Assembly: GCF_032716425.1 (NCBI RefSeq)
Contig: NZ_CP090419.1
Span: forward strand, 1,676,001 to 1,740,000
Direction of reading: 5' to 3'
Source: Pseudoalteromonas sp. N1230-9
GTDB lineage: Bacteria; Pseudomonadota; Gammaproteobacteria; Enterobacterales; Alteromonadaceae
Length of the DNA stretch: 64,000 nucleotides
Of the stretch, positions 37,419 through 46,216 are shown piece after piece; positions within the stretch are counted from its first letter, which is position 1; every line of letters starts with the position of its first letter. The notes beneath the pieces were generated by a model, which was given only the letters and a program-made list of their open reading frames with translations, had not been told where the DNA came from and made no database searches. A program made the translations under genes and the position numbers.

Positions 37419-39824
37419 TTAGAAATAACCGCGAATACCCAAGCTGAAATTACGACCTGGTAGTGGTGCTTTCTCTTTAATAAATGAGCTGTGTACGAAA
37501 CCTAATTCATCGGTTAAGTTGTCAACATTAATATAAAGCTGTGTATCAACGGGGCCTAAATCAAGTTGGTAGTTAGCTGATGCATCAAACAATGTGTAAC
37601 CATCTGTTTTTGTTTCATAGGCTGTGATATCTGACTGCTCAAAATAATGTGTACCTGTTAAGCTAAATTGCCAATCTGCAAATGTATATTGTAATTCAGA
37701 GCCAAGTTTATTGGCTGGCACACGCGGCAAATAGCCTTCACCATCTTTTAATTTTGCGGTTGTTGAATCACCAAATACTTTTACCAACGCACTCGGTGTA
37801 ACTTGGTAATGAACATCAAACTCAACACCGTAAAGTTTTGCATCTTTACTCGCGAATTGATAAACCGCCATTGCATCTTCATCAGCATCAGCTGCTGATT
37901 CTAACCCGTGCTCTTCATCAAATACTAAGCCTGTATTTTGTTGGTAGTAGTAGTTTTCAATATCGTTATAGAAGAAATTAACTGTGTAACCAAAATCGCC
38001 AATAAAACGGCGGAAGCTTAAATCAAAATTGGTGGCAGTTTCTTGATCAATATTTTCCGGTTCAAAATGAATTCCACCATCTTCAATGTGATAACCAAGG
38101 CCTAATTCATAGGTACTAGTAGCAATGTGCACACCATTTGATAGTAGCTCAGCGCTGAGTGGTGCACGCTCTGAACGTGACACACTTAGAGCTACACTTT
38201 GACCTTCTTGATATTGCCAAATCGCACCTGCAGATAAGCTAAGGTTAGTGAAATCTTCGCTGTAGCTGATAATTTCAGCTTCTTCGTGTGTTTCTTCCTC
38301 GTGGTCATCTTCATGATCGTGATGGTGTTCACTCATGGTGACATCAGAGTCAATTTTGTAATCTTCGATTCGTGCACCGAGCTCAACCGTAACGTCACCA
38401 AATTGCCTTTCTTCGAGTAAAAATAATGCGTTTGAAGTTGTGGTACTGGCAGGGGTAAAGGCTTCTTCACCGTCTGCATCATAATCAGACTCATAAAAGT
38501 GATAGCCTGCTATGCCATGCCACTGTCCTAATTTATGCTCAACGGTGGCACGTGCTTCTGTTGTTTCGTTATGAAAAACAGTGCCGATTTCTCCACCTTC
38601 AATTTCAGCATGTTGATAATCAGTGTAACCAACACGAAGCGTAATATTTTCGATCCAGTTATCGTGCAATGCATAGCTCATGTAACCTTGCCAACGGTCT
38701 TGTTCTAAGCGTGCAAATACTGATTCTTCGTGCTCTTCTTCACCTTCATGATGCTCACCTTCTTCATGCTCGTCATGTTCATGATGATGGTGTTCATGAG
38801 CTGGAATACCATAGTCAGTTTCAATACGACCATAGGACATGCCTACCGTTAAATGTTCACCTACATAGCTAGTACCAAAATTTAGAGTTTCGCTGTCGAT
38901 AAATGTGTTTTCTACGCTGTTAGCTGTTTCGTGCTCTTCATGCTCTTCACCTTCATGTTCTTCGTGCTCTTCAGGAAGCTCGAAGGTAGGTGTTTCATAA
39001 TCGTGGCCTTTACGCTTAGTTCCGTCAAAATGGAAATTAAATCCGTTATTACCCGTTTCTAACTTAGCGGCGTAGGTATTGGTATTTGATACTGTATCGT
39101 GAGTGTATTGAGCAGCACCGGTTAAAGACTCGATGTTATCGGTAGGAATACGGTTATCAACAACGTTCACCACACCACCAATCGCGCCTGAGCCATAAAG
39201 TAGGGTAGCAGGGCCACGAAGTACTTCGATTTGTTCTGCAGCTAAGCTGTCGTTAGATGTGGCGTGATCTGGGCCAATACGTGAGGCATCGCTGCTATCA
39301 AGACCATTTTGGGTGATTTTTACACGTGGACCATCTAAGCCACGAATAATTGGGCTTGATGAAACTGGGCCAAAATAGCTCGCATTCACACCAGGTAAGC
39401 CTTTTAGTGTTTCACCTAAAGTTGGCTTGGCTTTGTTTTTTAAATTATCACCAGCAAGTACATTAACCGGTGAGATCATCTCTAAACTATTTTTATGTAG
39501 GGCTGACGCATAAACAACAACAGTTTCAACTGACGTCGGTGTTAGATTGACGACAACTGATTGGCTGTCACCAGAAATTTCTATACGTTTATCAATGTAG
39601 TTGTCTTTACTTATGTGGAGTTGGCCTTTGTTATCTACATCAATTTTAAATTGACCTGATTTGTCCGTTACCACTGTTTGTGATTTACCGTGAACATGAA
39701 CTTCGGCATTTGCAATGGGTTGTTGCTTATCGTCTAGAACTTGACCTGAGATAACAGCTGCAAAGCTTGAATGTGAAAATAAAGCTGCTGCAACGGCACT
39801 TGAAAGTACTGTAAGTTTATTCAT
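37419..39824 (-). CDS. TonB-dependent receptor with His-rich loops, probable zinc uptake (ZnuD-like)
   Basis: An 801-residue outer-membrane receptor. A signal peptide (MNKLTVLSSAVAAALFSHSSFA) is followed by a carboxypeptidase-regulatory-like domain (about 25-100), a plug domain (PTLGETLKGLPGVNASYFGP, RIGPDHATSNDSLAAEQIEV, RGPATLLYGSGAIGG) and a 22-strand barrel ending in aromatic F. Three His/Glu/Asp clusters lie in predicted extracellular loops near residues 283-299, 341-367 and 496-514. This His-rich pattern is known from the zinc receptor ZnuD. Two Zur-like palindromes over the promoter agree. The start at 39824 is preceded by TAGGA; an upstream in-frame start at 39878 would hide the signal peptide. 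Confidence 0.9.
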   Translation of the reverse strand: MNKLTVLSSAVAAALFSHSSFAAVISGQVLDDKQQPIANAEVHVHGKSQTVVTDKSGQFKIDVDNKGQLHISKDNYIDKRIEISGDSQSVVVNLTPTSVETVVVYASALHKNSLEMISPVNVLAGDNLKNKAKPTLGETLKGLPGVNASYFGPVSSSPIIRGLDGPRVKITQNGLDSSDASRIGPDHATSNDSLAAEQIEVLRGPATLLYGSGAIGGVVNVVDNRIPTDNIESLTGAAQYTHDTVSNTNTYAAKLETGNNGFNFHFDGTKRKGHDYETPTFELPEEHEEHEGEEHEEHETANSVENTFIDSETLNFGTSYVGEHLTVGMSYGRIETDYGIPAHEHHHHEHDEHEEGEHHEGEEEHEESVFARLEQDRWQGYMSYALHDNWIENITLRVGYTDYQHAEIEGGEIGTVFHNETTEARATVEHKLGQWHGIAGYHFYESDYDADGEEAFTPASTTTSNALFLLEERQFGDVTVELGARIEDYKIDSDVTMSEHHHDHEDDHEEETHEEAEIISYSEDFTNLSLSAGAIWQYQEGQSVALSVSRSERAPLSAELLSNGVHIATSTYELGLGYHIEDGGIHFEPENIDQETATNFDLSFRRFIGDFGYTVNFFYNDIENYYYQQNTGLVFDEEHGLESAADADEDAMAVYQFASKDAKLYGVEFDVHYQVTPSALVKVFGDSTTAKLKDGEGYLPRVPANKLGSELQYTFADWQFSLTGTHYFEQSDITAYETKTDGYTLFDASANYQLDLGPVDTQLYINVDNLTDELGFVHSSFIKEKAPLPGRNFSLGIRGYF

Positions 39825-39858
39825 CGTTCCTACTTCTGAGTTTATTATTAATAATCTT

Positions 39859-39909
39859 GATATAATATAACACCTCATTTATGGCAAAACAATGACGTTA
39901 TAGTATAAC
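39859..39909 (-). promoter_or_regulatory. Promoter with two Zur-box-like palindromes
   Basis: GTTATAGTATAAC (39897-39909) is a perfect match to the gammaproteobacterial Zur core GTTATA-N-TATAAC, and GATATAATATAAC (39859-39871) differs at one base; their centres are 38 bp apart. On the minus strand, TTGTTT (39887-39892), a 17-base spacer and TATATT (39864-39869) form a sigma-70 promoter whose -10 lies inside the second palindrome. This predicts zinc-dependent repression of the TonB receptor. The yaeQ promoter may share the region. Confidence 0.78.
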
Positions 39910-39980
39910 TTTTGTTTTGTCGCTATTTACCATACATCCGCTATACTCAATACACCTTACTCGTGTAAAGGTTTATAGCT

Positions 39981-40508
39981 ATGTCTGATAAAAATAGGGT
40001 ATTCAAGGCACAATTTAGTATTGCTGACTTACGCCAGCACCGTAACCATTCTACGGTATTTACTACTGCGTGCGAGCGCTCAGAAAGCTACCAGCACTTT
40101 GTTCTTAAATTATTAAGTTATTGTGTATTTTCATATAATGAGGATGCTGTGCTTAATGCAAAATCAGATCGTTCAGAGCCTGATGTTGCTATCAAAGCAT
40201 TAGATGAGCACTATATAACTTGGTTAGCCGTTGATGAACCCGATTTTCCCACTCTCAGTAAAATGGCGAAAAGGGTGGATGAATTATGGGTAGTGACAAC
40301 ATTGGATGGTGATTGGCTGAATGAATATCAGCATTCACTTGAACTGATCAGCAATGGACATTTGATTGCCTTCGATCATCAATTTATCGATGATTTAGCG
40401 TCGCACCTAACTAAAAACCTACAGTGGGATGTCACTATTGATGAGCATGCAATCAGTGTTGCAGATAAGCTTGGTTTTTATCAGAGTAAGCAATTAGTGT
40501 GGCATTAA
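39981..40508 (+). CDS. yaeQ: YaeQ family protein
   Basis: A 175-residue protein resembling E. coli YaeQ: VFKAQFSIADLRQHRN at the start, ACERSESYQHFVLKLLSYC (YaeQ has HPSETQERMMLRLLAW), the central EPDVAIKALDEHYITWLAVDEPD and a later LWVVTT. The family has a PD-(D/E)XK nuclease-like fold, but its activity is not established. It is divergent from the TonB receptor gene and converges with yfaE, the two stop codons overlapping. Confidence 0.87.
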   Translation: MSDKNRVFKAQFSIADLRQHRNHSTVFTTACERSESYQHFVLKLLSYCVFSYNEDAVLNAKSDRSEPDVAIKALDEHYITWLAVDEPDFPTLSKMAKRVDELWVVTTLDGDWLNEYQHSLELISNGHLIAFDHQFIDDLASHLTKNLQWDVTIDEHAISVADKLGFYQSKQLVWH

Positions 40509-40777
40509 AGCTCAATGGTTATCTTACCATTGGGCTTACTGCAACATAGTAAAACTTCGCCTTCTCGCACAAAAGCAAGCGGCTCTTGATTATACTTGAC
40601 GCTCCCTTCAACTAATTTTGCACGGCATGCACCGCAGTAACCTTCTCGGCATTGGTAGGGGACATCTATTTTTTGTTGTTCTAGGCATTCAAGGAGAGAT
40701 GAACAGCCAGAATCAAACTCTACATTCTGGCTGTCTGTTCCTGCAAGGATAACCTGTGCAGTGGTGTTAGTGCTCAT
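40505..40777 (-). CDS. yfaE: 2Fe-2S ferredoxin for class Ia ribonucleotide reductase
   Basis: A 90-residue plant-type ferredoxin with the cluster pattern CREGYCGACRAKL and a fourth cysteine in LLCCSKP. In E. coli YfaE maintains the diferric-tyrosyl radical cofactor of NrdB, and the gene sits directly after nrdB there as well as here, with a one-base overlap. This context makes the assignment firm despite the small size. Confidence 0.93.
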   Translation of the reverse strand: MSTNTTAQVILAGTDSQNVEFDSGCSSLLECLEQQKIDVPYQCREGYCGACRAKLVEGSVKYNQEPLAFVREGEVLLCCSKPNGKITIEL

Positions 40778-41907
40778 TACAGGTCGAAGTCACCAAAGTC
40801 AGATGCATCAACTTGAGAGTCGATTTGACCAACTAAATAAGAGCTAATTTCAGCTTCTTGAGGGGCAACTTGTACATTGTCTGATACCAACCAAGAGTTG
40901 ATCCAAGGGATAGGATTGCTCTTACTTTCAAACTGAGCAGGTAAGCCTACCGCAGTCATACGTGCATTAGTAATGTATTCAACGTATTGGCATAGGATAT
41001 CTTTGTTAAGACCAATCATAGAACCATCTTTGAACAGGTATTCTGCCCAATCTTTTTCTTGCTCAGCAGCTTCGACAAACATTTGAATTGCTTCTTCGCG
41101 GCATTGTGCAGCAACGATCGCCATTTCTGGATCGTCCTTACCATCTTGCATAATGTTCAGAATGTGCTGCGTGCCAGACAAGTGCAGTGCTTCATCACGG
41201 GCGATTAGCTTGATGATTTTCGCATTACCTTCCATTAATTCACGCTCAGCGAAAGCAAATGAACACGCAAAACTTACGTAAAAACGAATGGCTTCTAGGA
41301 TGTTAACCGACATCATAGCAAGATAAAGCTGCTTTTTAAGATCAAATAAGCTTACTTTAATTTCTTTCCCATTAATAACATGCTTACCTTCACCATATAA
41401 ATTATATAGCGATACCATGTTGATTAAGTCATCATAGTATTTAGTAACCGCATCAGCACGCTCACTGATTTTTTCATTGCTTACAATATCATCGAAGATA
41501 AGCTCAGGAGATTGCGTTACGTTACGAATAATATGCGTATAAGAACGGCTGTGAATAGTCTCGCTGAATGCCCATGTTTCGATCCATGTTTCAAGCTCAG
41601 GGATTGATACAATAGGTAGTAAGGCAACATTTGGAGAGCGACCCTGCACACTATCAAGTAGTGTTTGATATTTTAGGTTACTCAAGAAAATGTGCTTTTC
41701 ATGATCAGGAAGCGCTTGGAAATCTAAGCGATCTTTACTTACGTCAACCTCTTCTGGGCGCCAGAAAAACGATAATTGTTTTTCGATTAGCTTTTCGAAA
41801 ATAGGGTACTTTTGTTGATCGTAACGTGACACGTTTACCGTTTGGCCGAAAAACATCGGTTCTTGTAATTGGTTATTATGGTTTCGACTAAAAGTTGTAT
41901 ATGACAT
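40777..41907 (-). CDS. nrdB: Ribonucleoside-diphosphate reductase class Ia beta subunit
   Basis: A 376-residue radical-generating subunit, the E. coli length. Iron-ligand and radical-site segments are seen in [19 protein letters not shown] (radical tyrosine), [18 protein letters not shown] and [15 protein letters not shown], and the C-terminal tail that binds NrdA ends in [10 protein letters not shown]. It forms the active reductase with NrdA for aerobic dNTP synthesis. It is 70 bases after nrdA, the gap holding a hairpin. Confidence 0.97.
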   Translation of the reverse strand: MSYTTFSRNHNNQLQEPMFFGQTVNVSRYDQQKYPIFEKLIEKQLSFFWRPEEVDVSKDRLDFQALPDHEKHIFLSNLKYQTLLDSVQGRSPNVALLPIVSIPELETWIETWAFSETIHSRSYTHIIRNVTQSPELIFDDIVSNEKISERADAVTKYYDDLINMVSLYNLYGEGKHVINGKEIKVSLFDLKKQLYLAMMSVNILEAIRFYVSFACSFAFAERELMEGNAKIIKLIARDEALHLSGTQHILNIMQDGKDDPEMAIVAAQCREEAIQMFVEAAEQEKDWAEYLFKDGSMIGLNKDILCQYVEYITNARMTAVGLPAQFESKSNPIPWINSWLVSDNVQVAPQEAEISSYLVGQIDSQVDASDFGDFDL

Positions 41908-41934
41908 AGTGATTTCTCAAAAAACAGTCAGGAC

Positions 41935-41960
41935 AAAGCGGGCTAATGAGCCCGCCTTTG
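41935..41960 (-). terminator. Hairpin between nrdA and nrdB, possible attenuator
   Basis: GCGGGCT (41938-41944) pairs with AGCCCGC (41949-41955), extended by AAA/TTT past a bulge. On the minus strand it lies 18 bases after the nrdA stop, but only three T follow the stem. It more likely reduces read-through or marks an RNA-processing site than fully terminates, since nrdB would otherwise need its own promoter. Confidence 0.55.
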
Positions 41961-41977
41961 TTATGTTATTAATTTAA

Positions 41978-44263
41978 TTAGATTTTACAAGCGCCGCCTG
42001 CACAACTGTCATCTTCAACCTCGGGTGTCAACTCATCTTGAGAGTCAGATGCACCGTCACGGGTGTTGTGATAGTACAGGGTTTTAACACCGAGTTTATA
42101 CGCAGTTAGTAAATCTTTTAATAGCACCTTCATAGGTACTTTACCGCCTTCGTACTTAGATGGATCATAGTTCGTGTTTGCAGAGATCGTTTGGTCAACG
42201 AATTTTTGCATAATACCAACAAGTTGTAAGTAACCATCGTTTGAAGGAATATCCCACAGTAGCTCGTAGTTATCTTTCAGATTTTCATACTCTGGTACTA
42301 CTTGCTTTAAGATACCATCTTTACTTGCTTTAACACTGATATGACCACGTGGTGGTTCAATACCATTTGTTGCGTTAGAGATTTGCGATGATGTCTCTGA
42401 AGGCATTAGTGCAGACAGCGTCGAGTTACGCATACCGTGCTCTTTAATGCTTTCGCGTAATGAATCCCAGTCTAAGTGAAGTGGCTCTTCACAGAACTGA
42501 TCTAAGTCACGCTTATAAGTATCTGTTGGCATAATGCCTTGAGAATACGTAGTCTCGTTAAATTTCGGACATGCACCACGTTCTTTCGCTAATTCATTTG
42601 ACGCTTTCATTAGGTAATATTGAATTGCTTCAAATGTTTTGTGAGTCAGCGCATTTGCACTGCCGTCTGAGTAACGCTTGCCATTTTTCGCTAAGTAGTA
42701 AGCAAAGTTAATTACACCAATACCTAACGTACGACGACCCATAGTCGCGTTTTTTGCTGCTGGAACAGGGTAGTCTTGGAAATCAAGTAAGTTATCAAGC
42801 GCACGAACCGCAAGTTCAGCAAGCTCTTCTAATTCCTCAAGTGATTCAATTGCACCTAAGTTAAACGCAGACAAAGTACACAGTGCAATTTCGCCTTCTT
42901 CATCCATTACATTGCTAAGTGGCTTAGTTGGTAATGCAATTTCTAAACATAGGTTAGATTGACGAATTGGTGCCACAGTCGAAATGAACGGGCTGTGTGT
43001 ATTACAGTGGTCAACATTTTGTAAGTAGATACGACCTGTGCTTGCACGCTCTTGTGCAAACATTGAGAATAACTCAATCGCTTTAATACGTTTTTTGCGA
43101 ATTGACTCATCTTGCTCGTACTTGATGTATAGCTCATCAAACTTCGTTTGATCTTCAAAGAATGCGTCATATAGACCAGGTACATCTGATGGGCTAAATA
43201 AAGTGATATAATCATCTTTAATTAAACGGCTGTACATTAATTTGTTGAACTGTACACCGTAGTCAAGGTGACGAACACGGTTATCGTCAACACCACGGTT
43301 GTTCTTAAGAACTAATAAGTTTTCAACTTCTAAGTGCCATAATGGGTAGAATAGGGTTGCTGCGCCGCCGCGTACACCACCTTGTGAACAGCTTTTAACC
43401 GCTGTTTGGAAATGCTTATAAAACGGGATACAACCTGTGTGGTACGCTTCACCGTTGCGGATTGGGCTGCCAAGCGCACGAATGCGACCCGCATTAATAC
43501 CAATCCCTGCACGTTGCGAAACATACTTAACAATCGCAGACGATGTCGCATTAATAGAATCTAGGCTATCACCACACTCGATAAGTACACATGAGCTGAA
43601 CTGGCGCGTAGGCGTACGCACACCGGCCATGATTGGTGTTGGTAATGAAATTTTGAATGTAGATACTGCATCATAAAAGCGCTTGATGTAGTCAAGACGC
43701 GTCTCTTTTGGATAATCAGAGAATAAGCTTGCAGCAACTAAGATATATAAAAACTGTGCACTTTCGTAAATTTCACCAGTAACACGGTTTTGAACCAAAT
43801 ATTTCCCTTCTAGCTGTTTTACAGCAGCATAGCTGAAGTTTAAGTCGCGGTTGTGATCAATATAAGAATCTAACTCATCGATTTCTTGCTCGGTATAATC
43901 AACAAGTAAGTGTTGATCATAACGTTTGTCTTCAACTAATTTCGTGATGTGATCGTATAAGCGTGGTGGCTCAAATTGGCCGTACGCTTTTTTACGTAAA
44001 TGGAATACAGCTAATCGAGCAGCAAGGTATTGGTAGTCAGGCGTATCTTTAGAGATCTGATCAGCTGCCGCTTTGATGATAGTTTCATGAATGTCATCGG
44101 TACGAATTCCATCGTAAAATTGAATATGTGATTTTAATTCAACTTGCGAGACAGACACGTTATTTAGACCTTCGGCGGCCCAGGCGATCACGCGATGGAT
44201 CTTATCTAGATCAAGTGACTCTTTACGGCCGTCACGTTTGCTTACAGATAGCTGTTGGTTCAT
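41978..44263 (-). CDS. nrdA: Ribonucleoside-diphosphate reductase class Ia alpha subunit
   Basis: A 761-residue catalytic subunit, the same length as E. coli NrdA. An N-terminal ATP-cone (VSKRDGRKESLDLDKIHRVI) senses dATP/ATP; the core has FSSCVLIECGDSLDSI with the active-site cysteine, NLCLEIALPT, and LSALMPSETSSQISNATNG. The C-terminus ends CAGGACKI, the CxxxxC pair that shuttles reducing power from thioredoxin or glutaredoxin. The gene follows a 392-base regulatory region with NrdR-like and DnaA sites. Confidence 0.97.
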   Translation of the reverse strand: MNQQLSVSKRDGRKESLDLDKIHRVIAWAAEGLNNVSVSQVELKSHIQFYDGIRTDDIHETIIKAAADQISKDTPDYQYLAARLAVFHLRKKAYGQFEPPRLYDHITKLVEDKRYDQHLLVDYTEQEIDELDSYIDHNRDLNFSYAAVKQLEGKYLVQNRVTGEIYESAQFLYILVAASLFSDYPKETRLDYIKRFYDAVSTFKISLPTPIMAGVRTPTRQFSSCVLIECGDSLDSINATSSAIVKYVSQRAGIGINAGRIRALGSPIRNGEAYHTGCIPFYKHFQTAVKSCSQGGVRGGAATLFYPLWHLEVENLLVLKNNRGVDDNRVRHLDYGVQFNKLMYSRLIKDDYITLFSPSDVPGLYDAFFEDQTKFDELYIKYEQDESIRKKRIKAIELFSMFAQERASTGRIYLQNVDHCNTHSPFISTVAPIRQSNLCLEIALPTKPLSNVMDEEGEIALCTLSAFNLGAIESLEELEELAELAVRALDNLLDFQDYPVPAAKNATMGRRTLGIGVINFAYYLAKNGKRYSDGSANALTHKTFEAIQYYLMKASNELAKERGACPKFNETTYSQGIMPTDTYKRDLDQFCEEPLHLDWDSLRESIKEHGMRNSTLSALMPSETSSQISNATNGIEPPRGHISVKASKDGILKQVVPEYENLKDNYELLWDIPSNDGYLQLVGIMQKFVDQTISANTNYDPSKYEGGKVPMKVLLKDLLTAYKLGVKTLYYHNTRDGASDSQDELTPEVEDDSCAGGACKI

Positions 44264-44368
44264 AGTCTTGCCTGTATTCCTTGGGAAATTATATTTTTAG
44301 TGAAAACTTATTCTTCAGTATAATTTTTATTATTAAACACTAGATTGTGTGAATTGAATAACATTTAG

Positions 44369-44415
44369 CCACAATATCTGGTGTTCTTTAAATTGCAGAT
44401 CACAAGATAGTGTGG
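44369..44415 (-). promoter_or_regulatory. Tandem NrdR-box-like sites
   Basis: CCACAATATCTGGTGT (44369-44384) matches 13 of 16 and TCACAAGATAGTGTGG (44400-44415) 12 of 16 positions of ACACWATATATWGTGT. Their centres are 31 bp apart, about three helical turns, as expected for cooperative NrdR binding at class I reductase promoters. Confidence 0.72.
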
Positions 44416-44452
44416 TCTGCGATCATTTGCAAGGGACAGAAATGCCCCTATT

Positions 44453-44461
44453 TGTGGATAA
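44453..44461 (-). promoter_or_regulatory. Consensus DnaA box upstream of nrdA
   Basis: TGTGGATAA on the plus strand is the exact complement of the high-affinity DnaA box TTATCCACA. DnaA boxes also lie upstream of nrdAB in E. coli, where DnaA couples dNTP supply to replication. One 9-mer could be chance, but the position supports it. Confidence 0.65.
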
Positions 44462-44655
44462 CTATTGGATAAGCACATTGTGTTAGTGAGCATTAACCTT
44501 TGACCATTCATTGATGATGAAATTTGTAAAAATCAACTCAAGATCTAGAAAATTTACCGTTTTTAAAAATAAATTTTGACTGTTTTTTTTATCGTCAAAG
44601 AATGCTCAAAACTCAAACCGATCACAATATATAGTATCTAAATTTAAATATAGCA

Positions 44656-45330
44656 CTATATATGGTTAAATCCATCAATAGGCGAATGCCAATTGAAATC
44701 AGCTTGCCAATCCAGAGCAGCATCAACACTGGGTATATAGCCCCATAAAGCAGTAGCACTATACATATTGGCTGCTTTTGCTGCTTGGATATCACGTTCA
44801 GCATCACCGATATACAAACAACGGCTCGGATCAACGTCTAAGATCTCAGCAGTGTGCAGTAGTGGATCTGGAGATGGCTTAGCCACGTCTAGTGTATCTC
44901 CGCTCACCACAGCCATAGCATTACTTAAAGAAGGGATTGCTTTGACTAAGGGCTCTGTTAAAAAACTAGGTTTATTAGTCATAATGCCCCATTTAATGTC
45001 TTTTTGTTCAAGTGCAACTAAGAGCTGCTCTATACCCTTAAAACATTTACTGTGCACAGCAATATCTGCGGCGTAGTAGTCAAGAAGCTGCTGGCGCAAG
45101 GTGAGCTGTTCAAGTTCGGGCCATTTATCACCAAAGCCTACTTCTAATAATGCATTTGCACCATTAGAAGCAGCGGGGCGATAAACATGCTCAGCAACAG
45201 GCGCCACATTGGCATCAGCTAACACACGGTTTAATGCGCCACCTAAGTCATCTGCGGTATCGAGTAGTGTGCCATCTAAATCAAAGATAAAGGCATCGAA
45301 ATCGATAGAGGGTGTTTGTACACCACTCAT
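44656..45330 (-). CDS. gph: Phosphoglycolate phosphatase, HAD family
   Basis: A 224-residue HAD hydrolase. The nucleophile motif DLDGTLLDTADDL lies near residue 16, motif II/III is in GIMTNKP, and YIGDAERDIQAAKAA is motif IV. It dephosphorylates 2-phosphoglycolate, for example from DNA repair, although HAD substrate range cannot be read from motifs alone. MurNAc-6-P phosphatase (MupP) proteins are close relatives and are often next to ubiG in some gammaproteobacteria, so that alternative should be kept open. The gene shares one base with ubiG. Confidence 0.8.
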   Translation of the reverse strand: MSGVQTPSIDFDAFIFDLDGTLLDTADDLGGALNRVLADANVAPVAEHVYRPAASNGANALLEVGFGDKWPELEQLTLRQQLLDYYAADIAVHSKCFKGIEQLLVALEQKDIKWGIMTNKPSFLTEPLVKAIPSLSNAMAVVSGDTLDVAKPSPDPLLHTAEILDVDPSRCLYIGDAERDIQAAKAANMYSATALWGYIPSVDAALDWQADFNWHSPIDGFNHI

Positions 45331-46040
45331 CAGGCTAGTTTCTCAAAGTGAAGAATGTAATTAACACTGACATCATCATTTAAGCTGTACTGCTTAGAAA
45401 ACGGATTATAGGTAAGGCCTGTACTGGCTCTTACTTTTAACCCCGCTTCCTCTGCCCACGCAATAAGCTGAGCAGGTTTTATAAACTTCTTATGGTCATG
45501 AGTACCTTCGGGCACCATTTTTAAAAGCTTTTCAGCGCCAACAATGGCAAATAAGTATGCTTTCGGGGTTTTATTTAATGTTGAAAAGAATACATCAGCA
45601 CCTGGTTTGGCAAGTTCTGCTACAGCACGAATAATAGAAGCAGGATCTGGAACATGCTCCAGCATTTCCATACAGGTGATCACATCAAAGCGAGCAGGAT
45701 GCTCAGCCGCAAACTCTTCTGCGGGTACTTTAATATAATCAACGGGCACGCCGGTTTCCAAACTGTGTAGTTTGGCAACGGTTAAAGGCTCTTGACCCAT
45801 ATCGATGCCGGTCACTTTTGCGCCCATACGTGCCATGCTTTCACTTAAAATGCCGCCGCCACAGCCAACATCTAAGGTTTCCTTATCAAATAAGCCGCCC
45901 ACTTTATCGGCAACAAAATCCAAGCGAAGAGGATTTATTTCATGAAGAGGTTTGAACTCTCCGTCGCGATCCCACCAACGTTCTGCGATGGCTTCAAACT
46001 TTGCAATTTCTGCATTATCTACATTTTGATGTTCGGTCAT
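45330..46040 (-). CDS. ubiG: Ubiquinone biosynthesis O-methyltransferase
   Basis: A 236-residue SAM-dependent enzyme carrying out both O-methylations of ubiquinone synthesis. [18 protein letters not shown] is the SAM motif, and [33 protein letters not shown] and KFIKPAQL are UbiG-specific. The start at 46040 was chosen because GAGGAAG precedes it and [17 protein letters not shown] aligns with E. coli; a frame extension to 46097 adds 19 unrelated residues. It is divergent from gyrA, the same neighbours as in E. coli. Confidence 0.95.
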   Translation of the reverse strand: MTEHQNVDNAEIAKFEAIAERWWDRDGEFKPLHEINPLRLDFVADKVGGLFDKETLDVGCGGGILSESMARMGAKVTGIDMGQEPLTVAKLHSLETGVPVDYIKVPAEEFAAEHPARFDVITCMEMLEHVPDPASIIRAVAELAKPGADVFFSTLNKTPKAYLFAIVGAEKLLKMVPEGTHDHKKFIKPAQLIAWAEEAGLKVRASTGLTYNPFSKQYSLNDDVSVNYILHFEKLA

Positions 46041-46216
46041 AAAAAACTTCCTCGTCAATCTGAGGCCATTATATAGGGGTAAATTAATAAATCGCAAAGA
46101 TTTAGCGCCTGTAAATCTAAATAAATTGTGATAGCATGGTCTGGAAATAATAACTAAAGCTCTGAAGACGGCGCTTTGCCTCTTTATGAGTCAATACTGA
46201 AGGAATGTGAAATCAA

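Larger units (their letters stand above)
44264..44655 (-). promoter_or_regulatory. nrdA upstream regulatory region
   Basis: This 392-base spacer between gph and nrdA contains no gene. It holds a consensus DnaA box (44453-44461), two NrdR-like boxes (44369-44384 and 44400-44415), a palindrome ACACTAGATTGTGT (44337-44350) and a possible -10 TATACT (minus strand, 44317-44322). The half nearer gph is very AT-rich and shows nothing else I recognise; no clear terminator for gph was seen. Confidence 0.7.

Noticed and set aside
44337..44350. Third NrdR box
   Set aside because: The ACAC and GTGT ends are 6 bases apart instead of 8, so it does not fit the 16-base NrdR pattern.
46041..46097. N-terminal extension of ubiG to 46097
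   Set aside because: The extra 19 residues do not match UbiG, and GAGGAAG is placed for the ATG at 46040.
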